Assembly (NCBI GenBank): GCA_024707075.1
Contig: JANQAK010000001.1
Span: forward strand, 1,324,001 to 1,388,000
DNA length: 64,000 bases
DNA from: Afipia sp.
Lineage (GTDB): Bacteria; Pseudomonadota; Alphaproteobacteria; Rhizobiales; Xanthobacteraceae
Reading direction: 5' to 3'
Part shown: positions 46,882 to 56,734 of the stretch, one piece after another
Position numbering within the stretch: position 1 is the first letter of the stretch
Layout: the number at the start of each line of letters is the position of its first letter
Translations under genes and position numbers: made by a program
The notes under the pieces: model-generated
What the model was told of the DNA's origin: nothing
What the model saw: the letters and a program-made list of their open reading frames with translations, nothing else
The model's database searches: none

Positions 46882-49406
46882 TCAGCGGCATTGCGATAGG
46901 ACTGGTCGACGGGAAATTCGCAGATCACCGTGGTGCCCTTGCCGACAACCGAATCGACATGGACCTTGCCGCCGTGCAGTTCGACGAACGACCGGACCAG
47001 CGAGAGGCCCAGCCCGGCGCCGCGATGGCGCGAGCCGTTGGCGTGGCTCTCGAACCAGTCGAACACCTTGTCCTTGACCTCTTCGGGAATGCCGGGGCCG
47101 CTGTCCGATACGGAAAACACAACATTTCCGGCGTTGCGCCGGGCGCGCAGCATCACCGCGCTGTTCGGTGGCGAGAAGCCGACCGCATTGGCAAGCAGGT
47201 TATAGAGCACCTGTACGATACGGCGCTCGTCGGCGACGAAATCGCCGATCGCAGGATCGATCTCGACGTCGAGCCGGATGTTTTCCTGGGCAAGGCGATC
47301 CTTGATGCCGGCAGTCGCCTCCTCGACGGTCTTGCGCAGATCCACCGGCCCGAGATTGAGCTTCATCGCGCCGGCATCGATGGTGGCGAGATCGAGGATG
47401 TTGTTGCTGATGGCGAGCAGTGCATCGGTCGACGTCGTGATGTAGCCCAGATACTCGCTTTGCTTCGGCGTCATCGGCCCGGTCGATGGATCGCTGAGGA
47501 AATGCGCGAAGCCGATGATCGACGTCAGCGGCGCGCGCAGTTCGTATGACATGTGATGGACGAAATCGATCTTCATCTGGTCGGCAGCTTCCAGCGCCTC
47601 GTTGCGCTCGCGCAGCGCGCGCTCGACATTCACGGTGTCGGTAACATCCTGGAAGGTCAGCATGGTCGCACCGTCGGGCAGCGGGATGGTGGTGCAGTCC
47701 AGCACGCTGCCGTCCTTGCGCTCGAGCTTGAGCGGAACCGACATGCGGTCGTCGATGCCGGTGATGGCGGTGCGCAGTGTCTGCCATGTCGCGTCGTCGT
47801 CGAACAGTGGCCGGCACCATTGCTCGATGGTCTCGATATGCGGCTGCTGCGCCAGTGCTTCGGGTGACAGTTTCCACATCCGCGCAAACGGCGGGTTGAA
47901 CAATTGCGCGCGGCCGTTGCTGCCGAACACGGCGACGGCTTCCGCCAGATTGTCTAGCGTCTCGCGCTGGACCCGGATCAGGCCGTCGTTCTGCCGCGCC
48001 AGCTTCAGGCCTTCGGTGACGTCGTCGAACAGATAGGTGACGCCGCCTTCCGGATTGGGCGTGGTGACGACGCTGAGCGCGCGGCCGTCCGGCAAATACC
48101 AGGTGTCCTTGGCCGGCTCGATGGCGCGATAGGCCTCGAACAGTTTGTTCTTCCAGGCGCGGAAATCGGGCTGTTCGGGAATCTTGCGCGCGACGCGGAG
48201 CTTGTCGAGCACGCTGGAATCGTCGGGATTGTCGTCGAGGAAAGCGCGGTCGAAGTCCCAGAGCCGACGATAGGAATCGTTGTAGAAGGTCAGCCGCCGC
48301 GACGCGTCGAACACCGCCACGCCGGACGAGAGCTGGTCGAGCATGCGGCGATGCGCTTCGGCCATCCGCTCCAGCGCGGCGCGCAGGTTCGCGGCCTCGG
48401 TCACATCGACTGCGATCCCGGCGCTGCCGCCCGCCACATTGAGCGCGTGAATGTCGAAGATGCGGCGCTGGCCGCCAGTGACCACGGGAACGCGGGCCTG
48501 GAAGACAGTCCCGCCGGCCAGCGCATGGGCCATGTGGCCGCGGTCGTCGCTGTCGAGCAGTTCGAGATTGCGGTCGATGGCGTCCGCTGCCGAGCCTGCG
48601 TCGGTGGCCTGCGCGTAGGCCGCGTTGGCGAAACTCAGCGTGCCGTTGCCGCGCCGCGCCCACACCGGCAGCGGCACGGCGGCGGCAAACGCGCTGAGCG
48701 CGCCGGTTTCTTCCATCAGGCGATGGTGGCGGATGCCGAGTTCGGCGAGCTCCATCCGGACGCCGGAGAGCTCGCGAATCCGGACGATCGCCTGTCCGCC
48801 GATGGCGCGGCCCATCGCCTCGATGGAACGCCCCGTCGCCGTGGAGAGATTGAGCAGGAAGCCCTCGCCGGCCTCGCGCAATTTGTCGACGGCGTGATCC
48901 ATGGCGAGCGCCTGCTCGGGCAGCAGCCAGCTTCCGAAGGCGATCACGCGCTGCGGACTGTACTGGTCCGAACCGTGCGGCATCAGCAGCGAGACGTCGC
49001 CGCTGATGTCGGGACGGTCTTCGCCCGCCGCCCATGAGATCAGGACCTGCGGCTCGGCGAACAGCAGCGCGCGAAAACGGTCGGCTTCGAGCTGGAGTGC
49101 CTGATTGTCCGACAGCAGCCGGGACTCGATGCGCGCGGCGCGCAGGCGTGTCCGCATCAGCAGGATGGCGGCGACCACCGAGAATCCGAGCACGGCCGCC
49201 GCGACGCTGAGCGCCGCAATCTCCTGCCGGTCGAAACCGGCGGCAATGGACAAGGCCTCGCTGAGGAAATCATCACGCGCGAAAGCGGGCGTGACGGCGA
49301 AGAAGGCGGCCGCGCCAAGAGACGCGCCAAGGCCGGCCGCGCCTCCGCGCACAATCGAAGTGCACGACAGCAAGGTCCGCCGCATCCCCTCGATCACGCC
49401 TGACAT
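46878..49406 (-). CDS. divL: DivL-type PAS sensor pseudokinase (Tyr in place of phospho-His)
   Basis: An 842-residue inner-membrane sensor. An N-terminal hydrophobic pair (GASLGAAAFFAVTPAFA; LSVAAAVLGFSVVAAILLM) is followed by a helical linker, several PAS-like domains (to about residue 600) and a HisKA/HATPase module. The H-box reads FVHHMSYELRAPLTSIIGF: Tyr621 occupies the place of the phospho-accepting histidine of the usual SHELRTPL. This is the hallmark of Caulobacter DivL, which acts on CckA and so on CtrA phosphorylation. The ATP-binding boxes (LLANAVGF, DSGPGIPEE, GAGLGLSLVRSFV) are kept. tsaE is immediately downstream and overlaps, as expected for the divL locus. Confidence 0.9.
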   Translation of the reverse strand: MSGVIEGMRRTLLSCTSIVRGGAAGLGASLGAAAFFAVTPAFARDDFLSEALSIAAGFDRQEIAALSVAAAVLGFSVVAAILLMRTRLRAARIESRLLSDNQALQLEADRFRALLFAEPQVLISWAAGEDRPDISGDVSLLMPHGSDQYSPQRVIAFGSWLLPEQALAMDHAVDKLREAGEGFLLNLSTATGRSIEAMGRAIGGQAIVRIRELSGVRMELAELGIRHHRLMEETGALSAFAAAVPLPVWARRGNGTLSFANAAYAQATDAGSAADAIDRNLELLDSDDRGHMAHALAGGTVFQARVPVVTGGQRRIFDIHALNVAGGSAGIAVDVTEAANLRAALERMAEAHRRMLDQLSSGVAVFDASRRLTFYNDSYRRLWDFDRAFLDDNPDDSSVLDKLRVARKIPEQPDFRAWKNKLFEAYRAIEPAKDTWYLPDGRALSVVTTPNPEGGVTYLFDDVTEGLKLARQNDGLIRVQRETLDNLAEAVAVFGSNGRAQLFNPPFARMWKLSPEALAQQPHIETIEQWCRPLFDDDATWQTLRTAITGIDDRMSVPLKLERKDGSVLDCTTIPLPDGATMLTFQDVTDTVNVERALRERNEALEAADQMKIDFVHHMSYELRAPLTSIIGFAHFLSDPSTGPMTPKQSEYLGYITTSTDALLAISNNILDLATIDAGAMKLNLGPVDLRKTVEEATAGIKDRLAQENIRLDVEIDPAIGDFVADERRIVQVLYNLLANAVGFSPPNSAVMLRARRNAGNVVFSVSDSGPGIPEEVKDKVFDWFESHANGSRHRGAGLGLSLVRSFVELHGGKVHVDSVVGKGTTVICEFPVDQSYRNAAE

Positions 49407-49558
49407 GATCTATCCCAACCGCCGCTCACACGAATCGAACGACAATATCCTCAAGAGGAGTCGCCGGGTAAGAGTCCAGACCGTGAACGTGAATCGCGCT
49501 GCAAAATAATGGCTGCGTGAGCGATTGTGCGGTGCGATTCGATCCTGGTCAGATCGAT

Positions 49559-50017
49559 CTACCGCCCGGTGGAACCGAACCCGCCGCTGCCGCGATCCGT
49601 AGACGACAGCGACGCGACCGACACCAGATTTGCCTGCGTCACGGTGGCGATGACAAGCTGGGCGATGCGTTCGCCGCGCCGGATCGTGAACGGCGCGTCG
49701 CCATGATTGATCAAAAGCACTGAAACTTCGCCGCGATAGTCGGCATCCACCGTGCCCGGTGCGTTGAGAACGGTGACGCCGTGCTTCAGCGCCAGCCCGG
49801 AGCGCGGCCGGACCTGCGCCTCATGGCCCGGCGGCACGGCGATCATCAGCCCGGTCGGCACCAGCACGCGTTGTCCCGGCGTCATTGTCAGCGGCTTGTC
49901 GTCGGGAACCGCCGCCAGCAGGTCGAGCCCGGCAGCATGGGTGCTCTGATAGGCCGGCAGCGCGAGGCCCTCGGCGTGAGGCAGGCGCTGGATTTCGACG
50001 GTGATGCTCGAAGTCAT
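49559..50017 (-). CDS. dut: Deoxyuridine 5'-triphosphate nucleotidohydrolase
   Basis: Hydrolyses dUTP to dUMP, keeping uracil out of DNA and feeding thymidylate synthesis. The protein has 152 residues and acts as a trimer. All five motifs are visible: [45 protein letters not shown] and the C-terminal arm [12 protein letters not shown]. The start [14 protein letters not shown] is chosen by similarity and by an ATGA overlap with the coaBC stop. The coaBC-dut pair is conserved in this group. Confidence 0.96.
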   Translation of the reverse strand: MTSSITVEIQRLPHAEGLALPAYQSTHAAGLDLLAAVPDDKPLTMTPGQRVLVPTGLMIAVPPGHEAQVRPRSGLALKHGVTVLNAPGTVDADYRGEVSVLLINHGDAPFTIRRGERIAQLVIATVTQANLVSVASLSSTDRGSGGFGSTGR

Positions 50018-51225
50018 GCGGGCTGTTGTCCTATCGTGCTGACGATCTTCGCCACCAGTGCGTCGGCGACTTCCTCTTTGGTCATCACCGGCCATGAGTC
50101 GACATGCGTTTGCTTGCCCATCCGTGTGATCAGGTGGACGGTGTTGCGGTCGCCACCCATCACGCCGGTGGCGGGCGAAACATCGTTGGCGACGATCCAG
50201 TCGCACCCCTTGCGCGCGAGTTTCAGTGTGGCGTTGACGATCAGGTTTTCGGTCTCCGCGGCGAACCCAATCACCAGTTTTGGCCTGTCGTGCCTGCGTT
50301 TGGCGACGGTCGCCAGAATGTCCGGATTCTCGATGAGTGCGAGAGGAGGGATGCCGGTCGCGGTCTTCTTGATCTTCTGGTCGCCAGCATGGGCGACGCG
50401 CCAGTCGGCCACGGCGGCGGCGAAGATTGCGATGTCCGCCGGCAGCGCGGCCTCCACCTGCGCCAGCATGTCGCGCGCGGATTCCACGTGGATCATCTGG
50501 ACCCCGGGAGGATCGTCGAGATCCACCGGCCCTGAAATGAGCGTTACGTCAGCACCGGCCTCCGCAGCGGACGCCGCGATGGCAAAGCCCTGCTTGCCGG
50601 AGGAGCGGTTGGCGATGTAGCGCACCGGGTCGATCGGCTCGTGGGTGGGACCGGCGGTGATCAGGATTTTCTTGCCGGTCAGAGGTCTCGCCTGCGGCGG
50701 GCGGAGCAGGGCGTCAGCCGCCGCAGCGATTTCCAGCGGTTCGGACATGCGGCCGATTCCGGCCTCGTTGGCCTCCGCCATCTCGCCGGAATTCGGGCCG
50801 ATGAAGCGGATGCCATCGCGCGCGAGCTGTGCGACGTTGCGTTTGGTGGCGGCATTGGCCCACATCAGCGGGTTCATCGCGGGCGCCATCAGCACCGGTC
50901 GGTTGGTGGCGAGCAGGATCGCGGTAGCAAGATCGTCGGCGTGACCCTGCGCCATCTTCGCCATCAGGTCGGCGGTGGCGGGGGCGACGACGATCAGGTC
51001 AGTGTCGCGCGCGAGGCGAATGTGTCCGGCATCGAATTCGCTCTGGGCATCGAACAGGTCCGTGTAGCAGCGCTCATCGGCCAGCGCGCCGGCGGTCAGC
51101 GGCGTCACGAACTGCTGCGCGGCGCGGGTCATGACGCAGCGGACATGGATGCCGCGATCCTTGAGGCGGCGAATCAGGTCGAGCGACTTGTAGGCCGCAA
51201 TGCCGCCGCCGATGATCAGTGTCAC
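50014..51225 (-). CDS. coaBC: CoaBC: phosphopantothenoylcysteine decarboxylase / phosphopantothenate-cysteine ligase
   Basis: Two consecutive steps of coenzyme A synthesis. The FMN-binding CoaC half ([38 protein letters not shown]) is followed by CoaB ([49 protein letters not shown]). The frame gives 403 residues from the GTG at 51225, the usual length for CoaBC. However, the frame is open upstream as a Pro/Ala-rich linker (DSPPAPRAPEVKAAAQPHRS), and beyond it a ribbon-helix-helix domain lies in another frame at 51282-51443. A single missing base in the G7 run at 51304-51310 would join them. The real protein may therefore be about 475 residues with an N-terminal RHH domain. Confidence 0.93.
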   Translation of the reverse strand: MTLIIGGGIAAYKSLDLIRRLKDRGIHVRCVMTRAAQQFVTPLTAGALADERCYTDLFDAQSEFDAGHIRLARDTDLIVVAPATADLMAKMAQGHADDLATAILLATNRPVLMAPAMNPLMWANAATKRNVAQLARDGIRFIGPNSGEMAEANEAGIGRMSEPLEIAAAADALLRPPQARPLTGKKILITAGPTHEPIDPVRYIANRSSGKQGFAIAASAAEAGADVTLISGPVDLDDPPGVQMIHVESARDMLAQVEAALPADIAIFAAAVADWRVAHAGDQKIKKTATGIPPLALIENPDILATVAKRRHDRPKLVIGFAAETENLIVNATLKLARKGCDWIVANDVSPATGVMGGDRNTVHLITRMGKQTHVDSWPVMTKEEVADALVAKIVSTIGQQPA

Positions 51226-51281
51226 CTTAGGCAGGCTGTTTGCGGCATTGGGGCGGCTGCGATGCGGCTGGGCGGCGGCCT

Positions 51282-51443
51282 TTACCTCGGGAGCCCTCGG
51301 CGCGGGGGGGCTGTCCGTCCTTCGGCGGCTTCGCGCAGAATCACCCGGACCTCATCCTCGACCGAGCGGCCATTCTGGGCGGCGCGCAACCGGAGACTGG
51401 CTTTGAGGGCTTCGTCGAGCTTTCGGACGGTCAGGCTGGCCAT
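51282..51443 (-). CDS. FitA-like ribbon-helix-helix domain, probable N-terminal part of CoaBC
   Basis: A 53-codon frame, MASLTVRKLDEALKASLRLR then AAQNGRSVEDEVRVILREAA, followed by a short tail GRTAPPRRGLPR. This is the FitA-type RHH fold (beta-strand ASLTVRKL, then two helices), which binds DNA as a dimer in toxin-antitoxin systems. No PIN-domain toxin gene is adjacent. The frame ends in a G/C run, and the coaBC frame opens as a linker at the same point. The best reading is one RHH-linker-CoaBC polypeptide interrupted by a 1-base deletion. If the sequence is right, it is a free 53-residue peptide encoded upstream of coaBC. Confidence 0.65.
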   Translation of the reverse strand: MASLTVRKLDEALKASLRLRAAQNGRSVEDEVRVILREAAEGRTAPPRRGLPR

Positions 51444-51516
51444 AACATGCTCCTGCGTGAGCTATCCATAGCAAATGATGGCATTGCAATCAAATCATGA
51501 CTGCAATGCCATCAAT

Positions 51517-53085
51517 TTAGCGGATGCTCCAGAGGATCGCGATAAACGTCAGCGCGATCACCCAAAGCGCCGCGGTCTGCCAGCGATTGCGCTTCGCCTC
51601 GGCGTTGCCGATGGCGGCGACGGTTTCCGGCGCCAGCACCAGCCCGTGCCGGGTCATGTCCTCGAACTGGTTGAGCACGGCGACCGAACGGGCCGCAATC
51701 GCCGGCAGTCCGGACAGCACGCGGCCGAGTTCGCCCGCGCCCGTCACCGCGCCCTCGATCTTGCCGAGCGGACCGAGATTGCGCTCGATCCATTCGCGCA
51801 CCACCGGATCGGCAGTGGTCCAGATGTCGAGCTTGGGATCGAAGCCGCGCGCCACGCCCTCCACGACTACCATCGTCTTCTGCAACAGGATCAGCTCCGG
51901 CCGCGTGCGCATGTCGAACAGGCCGGTCACCTCAAGCAGCAGCGATAGCAGCTTCGCCATCGAGATTTCGTCGGCGGCGCGGTTGTGGATCGGCTCGCCG
52001 ATGGCGCGGATGGCCTGCGCGAAATTTTCCACCGAGTGATGCGCGGGCACATAGCCCGCCTCGAAATGCACTTCCGCCACGCGGCGATAATCACGCGTGA
52101 TGAAGCCCAGCAGGATTTCCGCGAGGAAGCGGCGTTCCTTGAGACCGAGCCGTCCCATGATGCCGAAGTCGACCGCGACCAGCCGTCCGGTATCGTCGAC
52201 GAACAGGTTGCCAGGATGCATGTCGGCGTGAAAGAAGCCGTCGCGCAAGGCATGGCGCAGGAAATTCTGGATCACCTTGCGGCCGAGGTCTTTCAGGTCG
52301 ATCCGCGCGGCTTCCAACTTGGCGCGATCGTTCAGCGCGATGCCGTCGATCCACTCCATCGTCAGCACATGATGGCTGGTGCGGTCCCAGTCCACCGTGG
52401 GCACGCGAAAGTCGTGATCGTCGCGGGTGTTCTCCGCCATCTCGGACAGCGCGGCTGCTTCCAGCCGCAAGTCCATTTCCATCGCCACCGAGCGCGCCAG
52501 TGTGTCGACGATCTCCACGGGGCGCAGCCGGCGCGCTTCGGCGGAGACCGCCTCCATCTTGCGCGCGGCGAACATGAAGGAGCCGAGATCCTTGCGAAAA
52601 CGTCCGCCGACATTGGGCCGCAACACTTTCACCGCGACGGTGGTGCGGACGCCGTCCTTCTCGACCTCGGCGCGGTGCACCTGCGCGATCGAGGCAGCGG
52701 CGACGGATTCACCAAAGCTCGCAAACACCTGCGATACAGGCTTGTCAAACGCGGTGACGATCACGGCCTCGGCTTCTGCTTGCGGAAACGGGGGCAGGCG
52801 GTCCTGAAGATTTTCCAGATCGCGCGCCATGGTGACGCCGACCACATCGGGCCGCGTGGCGAGAAACTGGCCGAGCTTGACATAAGTGGGGCCAAGCCGC
52901 GTCAGTGCACGCGACAGCCGCCCGCTGGTGGCCGCGCCGCGTCGTTCGATCAGTCGCGCAATCTTGATCGGCAGTACGGCCTGCGGCGGCAGCGTCGACG
53001 GATCGGCGAAGCCGAACACGCCTTCGCGCGCGAACACGTAAGCCGCGCGCGCCAGTCTTGCGGTATGAGTGAGAGCTGCGATCAC
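51517..53085 (-). CDS. ubiB: UbiB-type ABC1 atypical kinase (ubiquinone biosynthesis)
   Basis: A 522-residue membrane-associated ABC1/ADCK-family ATPase that supports ubiquinone synthesis. The family features are the [14 protein letters not shown] motif near residue 72, the Ala-rich loop replacement [13 protein letters not shown], the lysine strand TVAVKVLRP, the catalytic [15 protein letters not shown] and [10 protein letters not shown]. The C-terminus has one membrane segment ([16 protein letters not shown]). The GTG start overlaps the ubiE stop by GTGA, so the two are coupled. The exact biochemical step of UbiB is not settled; ATPase-dependent extraction of ubiquinone intermediates is the leading model. 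Confidence 0.94.
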   Translation of the reverse strand: MIAALTHTARLARAAYVFAREGVFGFADPSTLPPQAVLPIKIARLIERRGAATSGRLSRALTRLGPTYVKLGQFLATRPDVVGVTMARDLENLQDRLPPFPQAEAEAVIVTAFDKPVSQVFASFGESVAAASIAQVHRAEVEKDGVRTTVAVKVLRPNVGGRFRKDLGSFMFAARKMEAVSAEARRLRPVEIVDTLARSVAMEMDLRLEAAALSEMAENTRDDHDFRVPTVDWDRTSHHVLTMEWIDGIALNDRAKLEAARIDLKDLGRKVIQNFLRHALRDGFFHADMHPGNLFVDDTGRLVAVDFGIMGRLGLKERRFLAEILLGFITRDYRRVAEVHFEAGYVPAHHSVENFAQAIRAIGEPIHNRAADEISMAKLLSLLLEVTGLFDMRTRPELILLQKTMVVVEGVARGFDPKLDIWTTADPVVREWIERNLGPLGKIEGAVTGAGELGRVLSGLPAIAARSVAVLNQFEDMTRHGLVLAPETVAAIGNAEAKRNRWQTAALWVIALTFIAILWSIR

Positions 53086-53849
53086 AATCGCCAGCCTGAA
53101 TGCAATGCCACGATGCCGCCGGACATCACGTCGTATTTGACGCGCGAGAAGCCAGCTTCGCGGATCATGTCGGCGAAGGCGTTGGGCTTGGGAAACTGCC
53201 GGATCGATTCGACGAGATAACGATAGGACTCGGCGTCGCCGGTCACGGCCTTGCCGAGTTGCGGGATGACATTGAACGAGAACAGGTCATAGATCTTATC
53301 GAGGCCCGGCACATCGACGGAGGAGAATTCCAGGCACAGGAAGCGCGAGCCGGGTTTCAGCACGCGATACGCCTCGCTGAGCGCCAGCGGAATGCGCGGC
53401 ACGTTGCGGATGCCGAACGCGATGGTGTAGGCGTCGAAACTCCTGTCGGGGAAGGCGAGGGATTCGGCATTGCCTTCGACGAACGACACGCGGTCATCGA
53501 GATGCTGTGCCTCGGCGCGCTCGCGGCCGACGCTGAGCATCTCGCCGTTGATGTCGCAGACGGTGGCGTGAAATCCGCTGCCGGACGCCTTGGCCGCGCG
53601 GAAGGAAATATCGCCGGTGCCGCCCGCCACGTCGAGCAGCGCGAACGGGGCATCGCCGCGCGGCGGGTTCAGCGCGGTAATCATCGCCTCTTTCCAGAGC
53701 CGGTGCATGCCCCCCGACATCAGGTCGTTCATCAGGTCGTAGCGTTTCGCCACGCTGTGAAACACCTCGTTCACCAGCGTCTGCTTGTCGCCGAGCTCCA
53801 CGTCGCGGAAGCCGAAATGCGTCGTTCCGTCAGGCCGTTCCATACTCAT
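53082..53849 (-). CDS. ubiE: Ubiquinone/menaquinone C-methyltransferase UbiE
   Basis: SAM-dependent C-methylation of the quinone ring. The protein has 255 residues. The conserved opening [20 protein letters not shown], then [21 protein letters not shown], the SAM loop [20 protein letters not shown] and LEFSSVDVP are typical. The methionine at 53849 (MSMERPDG) or the one two codons later is the likely start; the frame is open 60 bases further upstream without similarity. It is the first gene of ubiE-ubiB and diverges from mutM across 87 bases. Confidence 0.95.
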   Translation of the reverse strand: MSMERPDGTTHFGFRDVELGDKQTLVNEVFHSVAKRYDLMNDLMSGGMHRLWKEAMITALNPPRGDAPFALLDVAGGTGDISFRAAKASGSGFHATVCDINGEMLSVGRERAEAQHLDDRVSFVEGNAESLAFPDRSFDAYTIAFGIRNVPRIPLALSEAYRVLKPGSRFLCLEFSSVDVPGLDKIYDLFSFNVIPQLGKAVTGDAESYRYLVESIRQFPKPNAFADMIREAGFSRVKYDVMSGGIVALHSGWRL

Positions 53850-53936
53850 CCAATCCAGGCGGCTTTTTGCGGCGGGACCATAGCCTGCCGCCGCCATTGG
53901 CGCTATCACGTTGGCAACTCAAGGTGAATGCCCTCC

Positions 53937-54818
53937 ATGCCTGAATTACCCGAGGTCGAAACTGTCCGCCGCGGCCTGCAACCGGTGATGGAGGGCCAGC
54001 GCATCGCGCGGGTCGAGACCCGCCGTGACGGTTTGCGGTTTCCGTTTCAGACCGATTTCGCGACGCGGCTGGAAGGTCATGTGGTGACCGGGCTGGGTCG
54101 GCGCGCCAAATATCTGATGGCCGATCTCGACAGCGGCGACGTACTTTTGATGCATCTCGGCATGTCGGGATCGTTCCGGGTGCTGCTGCCCGAGGGCGAA
54201 AGCAAGCCGGGCGCGTTTCACTATCCGCGCAGCGAGAACCGCACCCACGATCATGTGGTGTTTCACATGGCGTCGGGCGCCGTGATCTCGTTCAACGATC
54301 CGCGCCGGTTTGGTTACATGAAGATCGTTGCGCGTGAGCATCTTGATGCAGAACCGTTGCTGCGCGGCCTCGGCCCTGAACCGCTCGGCAACGCATTCGA
54401 TGCGGCGATGCTGGCACATTCGTGTGCCGGCAAGAAGACCTCGCTAAAGGCAGCGCTGCTCGACCAGCGCGTGGTGGCGGGGCTCGGCAACATCTATGTC
54501 TGCGAGGCGCTGTTTCGCGCGCATCTATCGCCGAAGCGGCAGGCGTCCACGCTGGCTGATCGCAAGGGCGGGCCAACAGACCGCGCGAAGCATCTGGTCG
54601 CGGCGATCCACACCGTGCTGAATGCCGCCATTAAAGCCGGCGGCTCGTCGCTGCGCGATCATCGCCAGACCAACGGCGAGCTTGGCTATTTCCAGCACTC
54701 GTTTCTGGTCTATGACCGCGAAGGCGAACCGTGCAAGACGCCGAAGTGCGGCGGCACGGTGAAGCGCTTCACGCAGAACGGGCGGTCGACGTTCTGGTGT
54801 CCGAGTTGCCAGAAGTGA
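53937..54818 (+). CDS. mutM: Formamidopyrimidine-DNA glycosylase (Fpg)
   Basis: Removes 8-oxoguanine and formamidopyrimidines from DNA and nicks the site. The protein has 293 residues. After Met removal the catalytic Pro is exposed in [14 protein letters not shown], which fixes the start at 53937 rather than the in-frame ATG at 53928. The H2TH region ([19 protein letters not shown]) and the zinc finger (PCKTPKCGG...FWCPSCQK) are intact. It is divergent from ubiE, as in many relatives. A family A-like repeat follows. Confidence 0.97.
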   Translation: MPELPEVETVRRGLQPVMEGQRIARVETRRDGLRFPFQTDFATRLEGHVVTGLGRRAKYLMADLDSGDVLLMHLGMSGSFRVLLPEGESKPGAFHYPRSENRTHDHVVFHMASGAVISFNDPRRFGYMKIVAREHLDAEPLLRGLGPEPLGNAFDAAMLAHSCAGKKTSLKAALLDQRVVAGLGNIYVCEALFRAHLSPKRQASTLADRKGGPTDRAKHLVAAIHTVLNAAIKAGGSSLRDHRQTNGELGYFQHSFLVYDREGEPCKTPKCGGTVKRFTQNGRSTFWCPSCQK

Positions 54819-54876
54819 AATTTCTGAACGTGGTCGAACGCGTTCGAACGCCGTGGATCGCGAGATATTTCCACCG

Positions 54877-54987
54877 GTCATCCCCGCGAAAGCGGGGATC
54901 CAGACTCCTGTTTAGCTCTCGATGTCAGACGCTTTCGCTCAAACGAGGGCTCAGGGGTTATGGGTCCCCGCTTTCGCGGGGGCGACC
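54877..54987. repeat. Palindromic intergenic repeat, family A variant
   Basis: GGTCATCCCCGCGAAAGC and GGGGATCCAGACTCC face GGGTCCCCGCTTTCGCGGGG and GCGACC across a core of about 55 bases. It lies downstream of mutM. Confidence 0.8.
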
Positions 54988-55207
54988 GGAAAATTTTGAT
55001 GACTTCTTCACACACCAGCCACAGCACCGAGGTGGCGTACCCGCAGGTCTCGCGCCGGCTGGAATCGCCACACAAACGTAATGTCAAAATGGTGACGGAC
55101 TCCGGCGCATAAGGCGGGATGGTGACGAACCTGTGCGCGCTTCTTTGCTGGCTGTGCGGGCGATTGATTGCAATGCCATCACACCAGTTCCGCTGCCGGC
55201 GGCCGAA
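54988..55207. other. Gene-free gap
   Basis: Between the repeat after mutM and the 3' end of the protease-like gene I see no open frame with coding character, no tRNA and no clear terminator. It may hold decayed coding sequence, but nothing is recognisable. Confidence 0.4.
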
Positions 55208-56609
55208 TTACTTCCTCACGCACACCAGCCGCAGCACCGACGCCTTGGCGTCGGACGCGCTCGACGTAACTGCGACACCCTTTGCCTTCAAAAATTCGCG
55301 CACGGAGTCTGCCGGGACCAGCAGCGCCTGCGACGGCAGCGGCGCACCTGCCGGTCCCGCCACGACGGCGGGCTTCAGCCGCGCGAGGCCGGCAAACTTT
55401 CCATCACCGTCAATGACCGCCGCGCCGGAGAAGCCAATGGCTGGTTCGGGCGAGAGAACGATGTCGCTACCCGCGGGTGTGGCAACGGAAGAGGTGCTGG
55501 TCACGGCATTGCGGCCGCCCTGGTTCTGCGGATCGGAAATGCCGGTGATGCTGACATTGGATTTTGTCGCGCCGTTGCCGGCTATCGCCAGTGGCTTCAA
55601 GCCGCTCGCGCCGTAGATGCGCAGCAGTGCCAGTTCGCGCGCCTCGTCATCGGCGATGCGGGTCGCGTTGCCATAGCCCGGCACGGCGATGGTCATGCAG
55701 CCATCGGTGGCCTGACGGTCCGCGACGATCGCGCCGTCGGCGCTGGCGACGATGCCGGTGGAATACTCCACCTTCTTGCGCGGCGGCGGCAGGTTCTGCG
55801 CAACGGCGTTGCCGGGGAACGGATTGTAGGCGCTCGACATCGCCACCGAGACCGGGATCATGGTGCCTTCGGTGGCCTGGTCGTACATGATGGTGAGGAT
55901 ACGGACTTCGTTGTCGCGGGTCTGGCCGCGCACGTAGAATTTCTTCAGGCCCTGCGATCCGGACAGCACGAAGAAATCCGGCTTCACCACGCTGTAATCG
56001 ATCTTGCGCGCGTTGAGCTTCTTCTCCTTGTCGGCGACGGTCGCCGTGGTCGCGCCGGCTTCCTTGCGGCGGGCGAATTCGATCTGGATGGTGCCGGTGG
56101 CGGACGACCATTTGGTGCCGGTGATGTCGCTGACGATCAGCGGCACCAGCTTGGTCGGCAGGCCGACGCGCGCGCCGCTGGTGGCGTCGCTGACGATTTT
56201 CCAGCCGACATTGTCTTGCAGCTTTTTCGCCTCGGCGCTGAGCACGCTGCGCTCCTGCGGGTTCAGCACGCCGGTTGGCTTAGCCCCGTGATCTTTCTGG
56301 AACGCCTTGATGGCGTTGACCATCCGTTCGCTGACCTCGCCGTTGATCGCGCCATTGTAGAGGCTGACCCAGGCGAGGTCCGACTGGATCGCAAGCCGTT
56401 CCGCCTGCGCCATGGCATTCGCCGTGTCGGCCGGGGTCTGGGTCGCGGGCCGGATCGGCGTGGTCGTCACGGGCTTCGGCTTGATTGCCGACGGCGCGGG
56501 CCTTTGCCTGCGGCGCCTGTTTGGGTGCGGGCGTCTGGGCGGACGCGGAGCCGAACGTTGCGGCCACGATCAGCACGGCGGCGAACGGCAATTTCATGAT
56601 CGGTCTCAT
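55208..56609 (-). pseudogene. Secreted peptidoglycan-binding / trypsin-like protease-fold protein, frame-shifted after the signal peptide
   Basis: The signal peptide (MKLPFAAVLIVAATFGSASA, then QTPAPKQAPQ) is in one frame; the rest (TTTPIRPATQTPADTAN onward, 420 residues) is in another. Restoring one base in the G3 run at 56498-56500 joins them as a Pro-rich linker. The mature part has a PG_binding_1 domain (GEVSERMVNAIKAFQKDHG) and an S1C/HtrA-like domain. In the latter the serine (GFSGAAVIDGDG) and an Asp region (DDEARELALLRIYG) remain. The catalytic His is missing: the position after TGIVASADGAIVA reads DRQATDGC instead of NAHVV. Even if the frame is intact in the cell, it is probably a non-proteolytic envelope protein. 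Confidence 0.75.
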
Positions 56610-56734
56610 GGCTGGTAACTGAGCGTACTTAAGCATAGATGGTTTGTCCGCGACAGCGGTGTGATGGTTCGATGGGCGTGCCAAAATTAATGAAAACAGT
56701 GGATGAAAGTGCTGCTGCAAAGCGATTTTGAACG

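Noticed and set aside
51282..51443. A free antitoxin of a toxin-antitoxin pair
   Set aside because: There is no PIN-domain or other toxin gene next to it, and the linker in the coaBC frame argues for a fused domain instead.
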